64,000 nucleotides of DNA from Leminorella richardii (GTDB lineage: Bacteria > Pseudomonadota > Gammaproteobacteria > Enterobacterales > Enterobacteriaceae): the NCBI RefSeq assembly GCF_900478135.1, contig NZ_LS483470.1, forward strand, positions 2,352,501-2,416,500. Direction: 5' to 3'. The notes beneath the pieces were generated by a model. It was not told the DNA's origin, did not search any database, and worked only from the letters and a program-made list of their open reading frames with translations. This document shows positions 59,141-64,000 of this stretch, in pieces. Every line of letters starts with the position of its first letter. The stretch's first letter is position 1. Made by a program: the position numbers and the translations under genes.

Positions 59141-59893
59141 CTATCGGGCTAAATAGCCTCCGTCAACCGGGTAAACTCCTCCGGTACAGAAGCTGGCTTT
59201 ATCAGAAAGCAGAAACGCAATAAATTCAGCAATCTCTTTTCTTTCCGCCATTCTCTCCATCGGGTGGCTGTGGCTAAACGCCTTCCTGACGTCGTCCGGT
59301 AACGCTTTCATTCGCGGTGTATCAACATATCCCGGCGCGACAGCATTAACGCGAATATTCTTGGTTGCAAACTCTAAGGCAGCCGTTTTGGTCAATCCCA
59401 CCACACCGTGTTTGGCAACTGTATAGGGTGCCAGTCCTTCTATCCCTACAAATCCGTTCACTGCTGACAGGTTAACAATGGCACCGCCCCCACTCTTTAA
59501 CATTGCCGGTATTTCATATTTTAGGCAGTAAAAGACGCTGCTAAGCGTGTTAGAAATAACCCGATCCCAGTTTTCTAAAGACTGTTCGGGAATACACAGG
59601 TTGTGATCTCCCGTCGTACCGGCGTTATTAACGGCACAGTCGACTCTGCCGAATCGTGCCATCACGCTTTCAACCATACTTTGTACCGAAAAGGGATCTG
59701 AAACATCGCACTCTACGCCAAATGCGGTTACGCCAGTGGAATCAAGAAAGAAGGCTTTTTCTTCTGACTGTGCTTTGTTTCTGGAGGCAATAACGACCGA
59801 TGCCCCCTGTTCATGGAGTATTTCTGCAACAGTTTCGCCAATACCGTTAGTACTTCCCGTTACGATGGCGACGCGCCCCGTAAAATGACACAT
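59141..59893 (-). CDS. SDR family oxidoreductase
   Basis: 250-residue classical short-chain dehydrogenase. NAD(P)-binding TGSTNGIGE at about 12-20, NNAGTTG near 90, catalytic Ser in VNLSAVNG and YTVAK near 155-159. ASRNKA after beta-2 suggests NADP preference. Closest functional guesses are 3-oxoacyl-ACP reductase-like or glucose dehydrogenase-like enzymes; substrate cannot be assigned. Ends beside a 95-bp gap before the permease gene on the same strand, so co-expression is possible. Confidence 0.88.
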   Translation of the reverse strand: MCHFTGRVAIVTGSTNGIGETVAEILHEQGASVVIASRNKAQSEEKAFFLDSTGVTAFGVECDVSDPFSVQSMVESVMARFGRVDCAVNNAGTTGDHNLCIPEQSLENWDRVISNTLSSVFYCLKYEIPAMLKSGGGAIVNLSAVNGFVGIEGLAPYTVAKHGVVGLTKTAALEFATKNIRVNAVAPGYVDTPRMKALPDDVRKAFSHSHPMERMAERKEIAEFIAFLLSDKASFCTGGVYPVDGGYLAR

Positions 59894-59988
59894 ATCTCCT
59901 CCAAGGTTGTCTTAATGTACCCTCTAAAGACTCTACTCCTGGATCCCATGAGATAATAGAAAATATGCTCACTGACGCTGCCGTACGG

Positions 59989-60918
59989 TTAACGACGTTT
60001 GCCCTCTAACAGAGGCAGTGCGCTCTGCGCTACAATGCCCATGACAATAAGGGCAATGCCCCCTAGAGCCAGCGGGTTAGGCATAAGCATGCCTAAAATC
60101 AGCGTTTCCCCCAGCAGCGTAAAAATCACCTCACCGGACTGCGTTGCCTCCACTGTCGCCATCTTTTTCATATCCCGCCTAACCAATTGGGTCGCGGCAA
60201 AGAAAAGCACAGTGGCAATGACGCCAGCAAACAGCGCCACTAGGAAGGACTGTGTCATCTGCCCCGCACTGGGCAAACCGTGATCCCAATATCCCCACAG
60301 CATGATCAGCAGCCAAAAAGGCTGACTGGCCAGCGTCATGTTAAACACTCGCTGGAGGGTATCCACATCATCCTGACAGACAAACATCATCTGGCGATTT
60401 CCCAGAGGATACATAAACGCCGCAAACACTACCGGCAGCAGGCCAAGCAGTACCTGATACAGACTAGCCGAGACGGCCTGCTCCCAAAGCATCATGACTA
60501 CACCAAACAGGATCAGTAAAGACCAGCGCAGCTGTCGCCAGGGAATGTGGTGTCGAACACCGTCGGCGCTCGACAAAAAGGGGATCAATAAAGTGCCCGC
60601 AATAATGGTTATCTGCCAGCTTCCCGCCACTAGCCAGCCCGGCGAGAAAACGCTGGCAAACGTCAGAGGCGCATAGAACAGGCCAAAGCCGACAGTGCTC
60701 CAGAGTAAATAAGCTTTCTTGTGCGCCAACAGGTGACGAAGACTGTGGCGAAGACCGCCGCGCACCGCCAGCACAGTCGCCAGAATGGGCAGCATAAATA
60801 CAAAGCGCAGTGCTGTACTCCACAGCCAGCTGCCGCCTTCAAGCTCCATCGTACGGTTCAAGATAAAGGTAAAAGAGAAGAAAAACGCCGCAAGGATACC
60901 GAAAATAAACGCCTTCAT
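59989..60918 (-). CDS. multidrug resistance efflux transporter-like permease (EmrE/EamA-type)
   Basis: 309 residues from the ATG at 60918 (GGAGAGGGC upstream); the open frame back to 60978 runs through the operator region. About ten membrane helices in two repeats, e.g. FIFGILAAFFFSFTFILNR at the start and ALGGIALIVMGIVAQSALPLL at the end, and VEATQSGEVIFTLLGE near 265. It fits the drug/metabolite transporter superfamily, probably the PF13536 type. Divergent from an XRE-cupin regulator that likely controls it. Confidence 0.85.
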   Translation of the reverse strand: MKAFIFGILAAFFFSFTFILNRTMELEGGSWLWSTALRFVFMLPILATVLAVRGGLRHSLRHLLAHKKAYLLWSTVGFGLFYAPLTFASVFSPGWLVAGSWQITIIAGTLLIPFLSSADGVRHHIPWRQLRWSLLILFGVVMMLWEQAVSASLYQVLLGLLPVVFAAFMYPLGNRQMMFVCQDDVDTLQRVFNMTLASQPFWLLIMLWGYWDHGLPSAGQMTQSFLVALFAGVIATVLFFAATQLVRRDMKKMATVEATQSGEVIFTLLGETLILGMLMPNPLALGGIALIVMGIVAQSALPLLEGKRR

Positions 60919-60961
60919 GCCCTCTCCCGATAGGTGACATTCTCGCACAACTCTATTAGGC

Positions 60962-60979
60962 TGTGCGTTATAACGCATG
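60962..60979. promoter_or_regulatory. palindromic operator 1
   Basis: TGCGTTATAACGCA (60964-60977) is a perfect 14-bp palindrome in the 117-bp gap between the permease and the XRE-cupin gene. It shares its sequence with operator 2, 36 bp away. Confidence 0.7.
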
Positions 60980-60997
60980 TTTAAGACAGCTTATCAC

Positions 60998-61015
60998 TGT
61001 GCGCTATAACGCACA
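60998..61015. promoter_or_regulatory. palindromic operator 2
   Basis: TGTGCGCTATAACGCACA, a palindrome broken at one pair, centred 36 bp from operator 1 and 20 bp before the regulator start. The pair is the likely binding site of the divergent XRE-cupin protein, giving autoregulation and control of the permease. Confidence 0.7.
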
Positions 61016-61035
61016 ATCAGCAAAAAGAGGCTTGG

Positions 61036-61581
61036 ATGAGTGAACTCACCAATTTTATTGGGGAAAGACTAAGATCGGCTCGGCAAGAACGCGGCTGGAG
61101 CCTCGACAAAATGGCTGAAATCTCTCAGGTCAGTAAGGCCATGCTGGGGCAAATCGAAAGAGGTGAATCTAATCCAACGGTTCTGACCCTTTGGAAGATC
61201 GCCACAGGATTTCAAATCCCTTTTAGCGCCTTTTTACCCAATCAAACAGCCGAAGATAAAGACCTCACTTTAGCGTCAGGACAAGAAGTCATCGAGGCCA
61301 AGTCTATTCAGCCCTTCGATCCGGTTTTAGGCTATGAAATACTGCTGATTGCACTACGCCCCGGCGGCTATCACGCCTCGTGTGCTCATGAAGAGGGGGT
61401 TATTGAGGACGTGATGCCCATCAGCGACAGCGTTGTTATCGAGGCCAACGGCGTCAGCCACACTGTCGCGCCGATGGCCTCTCTTCGCTTTAACGCAAGC
61501 AGAGAGCACAGCTATGCTAATCCCAGCGCTGACGTCGTGCACTTCTATAACGTTGTTCACTACCCATCGCGTCGAAAATAA
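61036..61581 (+). CDS. XRE-family regulator with cupin domain
   Basis: 181 residues. N-terminal helix-turn-helix (LRSARQERGWSLDKMAEISQVSKAMLGQIERG, about 12-43) and C-terminal cupin domain (about 90-178), which usually binds a small-molecule effector. Conserved ESNPTVLTLWKIA follows the helix-turn-helix. Divergent from the permease with two shared palindromes between them; the cupin ligand may be the permease substrate. Confidence 0.9.
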   Translation: MSELTNFIGERLRSARQERGWSLDKMAEISQVSKAMLGQIERGESNPTVLTLWKIATGFQIPFSAFLPNQTAEDKDLTLASGQEVIEAKSIQPFDPVLGYEILLIALRPGGYHASCAHEEGVIEDVMPISDSVVIEANGVSHTVAPMASLRFNASREHSYANPSADVVHFYNVVHYPSRRK

Positions 61582-61586
61582 CGCGG

Positions 61587-63899
61587 CTACTGGGTCAACG
61601 GTTCGCCCTTCAGCGGCTGGTTTTCCCGCCAGTGGCGCACCTTGTCCAGCTCAAACAGCGTCGACTGTTTGAAGTCCATTGACCACAGCTGCAAATACCC
61701 TTCGACAACGCGGTAGTGTTCATACTCCATCGGAATGATGGTTTCCCCCATCTCACTGACGATACCAAGCTTTCGCTCCTTACTGTCGTAATCACCGAGA
61801 GTAAGCGCATAGGCGTCAATGTCGGGAATATACTGAAGCTCGCTGCCTTGGTGGCTAAACAGCACGTTCCCTTGCCTATCAATTAGGCTAACGCTTCCAC
61901 TTTCACTCGCGACAATGAGACGGTTTCTCCCGTTAACTTCCTCGATTCTTTTCCCTTGGGCTAATAGTCGCCCTTCTTTATCAAACAGATAGTCGCGCAG
62001 ATAATCGACTGATGTGATGCCCCCAGACTCTACTTCTTTTATATCGGAAGCGAGAAACACGCCGTCTTTCCAAGACAGCTGACTGTGCGACGGCGCCAGC
62101 AGCCACTTCTGAGCCTTCAGGTCGTAAATCCCTAATTTCCCTTTATCGCCCGCAATAGCCAAATGCTGTTCGACAATCTCTTCAAACGCCGCCGTATGAA
62201 GCAGCAGCTTGCCGTTTTCATCAAAGATAAATCCTTCCGGCGTCCTGCGGTAAGTTCCCTGCTGGTTTATTTGCTTCCACTTGGTACCAACAATAAAGGG
62301 CGGCGTTTCGCTAAACTCAAAATAGCCGTCTTTAGGATTTGCAACAATCAGGTTGCCCTGCCTATCAATCAGCCCCTCATACAGCGCAAAGTGACGGTCG
62401 TCTGGCTCGCTGCTGGCATAACGCTTCTGGCTATACTTAAACAGGTTTTTCCGCTCTTCTGGCGAAATCACCGGAAACTTAGTCAAATCGAGCTGCCTAA
62501 AAACGTGCAGAAACAGCATCCTTTCTAAGACATTACCTGACTCGTAGGGTACCGTAAGCTTCAGCGTTAACCCATCGCCCACGTCCACATAGTAGTCGTA
62601 GTCCTTACCCTCCTCATCGCCATAGGTAAAAACGTTCCCTACTAGCTTGCCCTTAGGATTGCGCTTTTGTGAATCAGCAGTTAATTTCGCGATAGGTTGC
62701 CCATAAAGCTCAATATAAACACTCTTCTCAAACGTTTCTGACGGGTATTTTACCCGCACTGACGTCATGGAATCGCCCCGCTCGATAAAGCGATAGGGCT
62801 TTTCCAAAATCTGGTCGACGCTTTGCCAAATCGCCTGATGAACATCCGCAACGTTAAAATAGTCACTCACTTTGGCCTGATACTTTTTTTCCAGCGCGGA
62901 TTGAGAAAGCGACAGATCGTCCATCGTCACAACGTTCTTACCGCGGTAGCGCTCATCCATCGTGCGCAAGATAGAAAAGACCTGTACCGCGGCCTCTACC
63001 GTTTGCACGTTTGCCAGACCGATAAAGTAGCGTTGAATTGACTCATCATATTGAAAGTAAAATACTTCCATAGCACCATGCTGATTGTAATACACCGCAC
63101 CGTTCTCGGACTGAAACAGCACGTCACTTTGGCGGGACAGCCATGAAGTCAGATTAAAATCGTTTTTTTTCGCACTGACGACAAACAGCTCAGCGTTAAT
63201 ATTATTTTGCCTGTTGTTGAACCGGTAGATAGACGTATCTTCATTATTCAGGTCGATCAGTAATCCTTCCATTTTGCGCACATAAATCCCTGAATTTCTC
63301 AGGCTGAGCGTGTCGTATACATCAACGGGAAGTTTAATGTTAAAGCGCCCGTAGGGAGAAAATAGGATACCGGGAAAATCCTTCATCGGTGCGCGGTTAA
63401 AAGTCTCTTTTTCTTTAAGCAGTCTCTCTTGATAGGCCTTTTCCTGCTGCTCAAAGCGCTGCTTCATTGACACTAGCTCGGGCGTTTTTTCATCCACACT
63501 TTTCAGCGTCATGGTGATAACGCAGTCATAAAAGCCGCAGGTCATCTCCTTGTCCGACACCAGCTGGATAACGCCCTTTCCGTCCGTTTTTACCGTAACC
63601 CAGCCGTCGTTTATCTGTATCCGACCGTCCTTAACGCTCTCGATACGCTTGCCGTCAACCGTGTAGTAAGACACTTCCGCTGGCGTGATATGGAAATAGA
63701 TATCGTCTTTGACCTTACCAATACTCTCGGCGATCCCTTGCTGGAGAGACATTCGCCCTTCGGCGTCGTCTTTCTCGTTACTGTTGTCGAACTCCACGCG
63801 GATGTCGTCAATCAGGTAGTCACCGTCTTTAGGCTGGCTCTCTCCGTCGCATCCTGACAGCAACAGTGCAAACAGCGCTGCGTTAAGATATTTTTTCAT
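61587..63899 (-). CDS. large lipoprotein with WG-like repeats
   Basis: 770 residues. Signal peptide and lipobox LLLSGC (Cys 18). Residues about 30-170 look like an extracytoplasmic beta-domain with a C-x4-C pair (TCGFYDCVI); a coiled stretch QRFEQQEKAYQERLLKEKETF follows. From about residue 515 there are repeated short beta units: GLIDRQGNLIVANPKDG, FIFDENGKLLL, DYLFDKEGRLLAQG, SLIDRQGNVLFSHQG and GIVSEMGETIIPMEYEHYRVV, typical of WG (KWG) repeats. Function unknown. Convergent with the XRE-cupin gene, whose stop is 5 bp away. Confidence 0.8.
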   Translation of the reverse strand: MKKYLNAALFALLLSGCDGESQPKDGDYLIDDIRVEFDNSNEKDDAEGRMSLQQGIAESIGKVKDDIYFHITPAEVSYYTVDGKRIESVKDGRIQINDGWVTVKTDGKGVIQLVSDKEMTCGFYDCVITMTLKSVDEKTPELVSMKQRFEQQEKAYQERLLKEKETFNRAPMKDFPGILFSPYGRFNIKLPVDVYDTLSLRNSGIYVRKMEGLLIDLNNEDTSIYRFNNRQNNINAELFVVSAKKNDFNLTSWLSRQSDVLFQSENGAVYYNQHGAMEVFYFQYDESIQRYFIGLANVQTVEAAVQVFSILRTMDERYRGKNVVTMDDLSLSQSALEKKYQAKVSDYFNVADVHQAIWQSVDQILEKPYRFIERGDSMTSVRVKYPSETFEKSVYIELYGQPIAKLTADSQKRNPKGKLVGNVFTYGDEEGKDYDYYVDVGDGLTLKLTVPYESGNVLERMLFLHVFRQLDLTKFPVISPEERKNLFKYSQKRYASSEPDDRHFALYEGLIDRQGNLIVANPKDGYFEFSETPPFIVGTKWKQINQQGTYRRTPEGFIFDENGKLLLHTAAFEEIVEQHLAIAGDKGKLGIYDLKAQKWLLAPSHSQLSWKDGVFLASDIKEVESGGITSVDYLRDYLFDKEGRLLAQGKRIEEVNGRNRLIVASESGSVSLIDRQGNVLFSHQGSELQYIPDIDAYALTLGDYDSKERKLGIVSEMGETIIPMEYEHYRVVEGYLQLWSMDFKQSTLFELDKVRHWRENQPLKGEPLTQ

Positions 63900-63917
63900 G
63901 ATCTCGCCTCTTTCGCG

Positions 63918-63951
63918 AAAAAAAGCCTCTGAACGCGCGGGCGTCAGAGGC
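63918..63951 (-). terminator. terminator of a gene beyond the right edge
   Basis: GCCTCTGA (63925-63932) / TCAGAGGC (63944-63951) with seven A's before it on the plus strand. On the minus strand it ends a transcript entering from the right; only about 50 bp of that upstream sequence is in the window and no coding frame can be assigned. Confidence 0.75.
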
Positions 63952-64000
63952 CATTAGCCAAGCATTGCGTAACCGACGGCGTTTTATCTACTTACGTCGC

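Overview
The window is chromosomal DNA of a member of the order Enterobacterales. The first 38 kb carries the housekeeping block that in Escherichia coli runs glnS-nagE-nagBAC-asnB-(tRNAs)-ubiF-miaB-ybeZYX-lnt-gltIJKL-leuS-lptE-holA-nadD-rsfS-rlmH-mrdAB-rlpA-dacA-ybeD-lipBA-tatE, nearly in that order and with E. coli-like protein lengths. The later half is lineage-specific. Base composition looks close to half G+C in genes, with AT-rich gaps. A non-model family such as Budviciaceae is possible, but that is a guess; no rRNA or marker here settles it.

Layout. 1-660: AT-rich leading stretch, an outer-membrane-protein C-terminal scrap and terminators. 0.7-8.1 kb: glnS, then the amino sugar locus nagE / nagBAC, with a CRP site and two NagC operators about 94 bp apart (nagD absent). 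8.4-11.1 kb: asnB and seven tRNA genes in two near-duplicate promoter-tRNA units (Met-Leu-Gln-Gln, Met-Leu-Gln). 11.3-18.7 kb: a small lipoprotein, ubiF, and miaB-ybeZ-ybeY-ybeX-lnt. 18.7-22.3 kb: gltIJKL glutamate/aspartate importer behind a canonical sigma-54 promoter. 22.6-33.9 kb: leuS, the LPS-assembly lipoprotein lptE, holA (frame broken at a run of seven C), nadD, rsfS-rlmH, and the elongasome genes mrdA-mrdB-rlpA-dacA. 34-36 kb: an inserted autotransporter whose passenger is a tyrosine phosphatase, cut by one in-frame stop before its beta-barrel. 36.2-38.5 kb: ybeD (frameshifted), lipB, lipA, tatE.

39-45 kb holds a minus-strand operon related to E. coli ynbABCD but with an added PlsC-type acyltransferase and an extra small membrane protein. 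Its enzymes could form an almost complete phospholipid-making route: acyltransferase, CDP-diacylglycerol synthase, CDP-alcohol phosphotransferase, PAP2/dual-specificity phosphatase, and hydrolase/methyltransferase. It is one of the two strongest candidates for an undescribed system. The other is at 45.8-47.7 kb: an rtcB2-prfH module (RNA ligase plus release factor-like protein that act on ribosomes with a cut 16S decoding centre), preceded by a 15-codon leader ORF with a perfect Shine-Dalgarno. The ORF's 3' half forms one arm of a terminator-like hairpin, an arrangement that suggests attenuation.

48-59 kb is a run of small, mostly single-gene units for exported proteins: lipoproteins of the YceK-, DUF333- and YgdI/R-like types, several unrecognised periplasmic proteins, endonuclease I, a porin with a Fur box upstream, and a low-molecular-weight tyrosine phosphatase that carries a signal peptide. 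It also contains leuE, ydcH, a zinc-ribbon protein, a 59-residue membrane protein, folD and tRNA-Arg(UCU). 59-64 kb holds an SDR oxidoreductase, a drug/metabolite-type permease divergent from an XRE-cupin regulator with two palindromic operators between them, and a 770-residue lipoprotein with WG-like repeats. No insertion sequence, CRISPR array, integrase or rRNA gene was seen.
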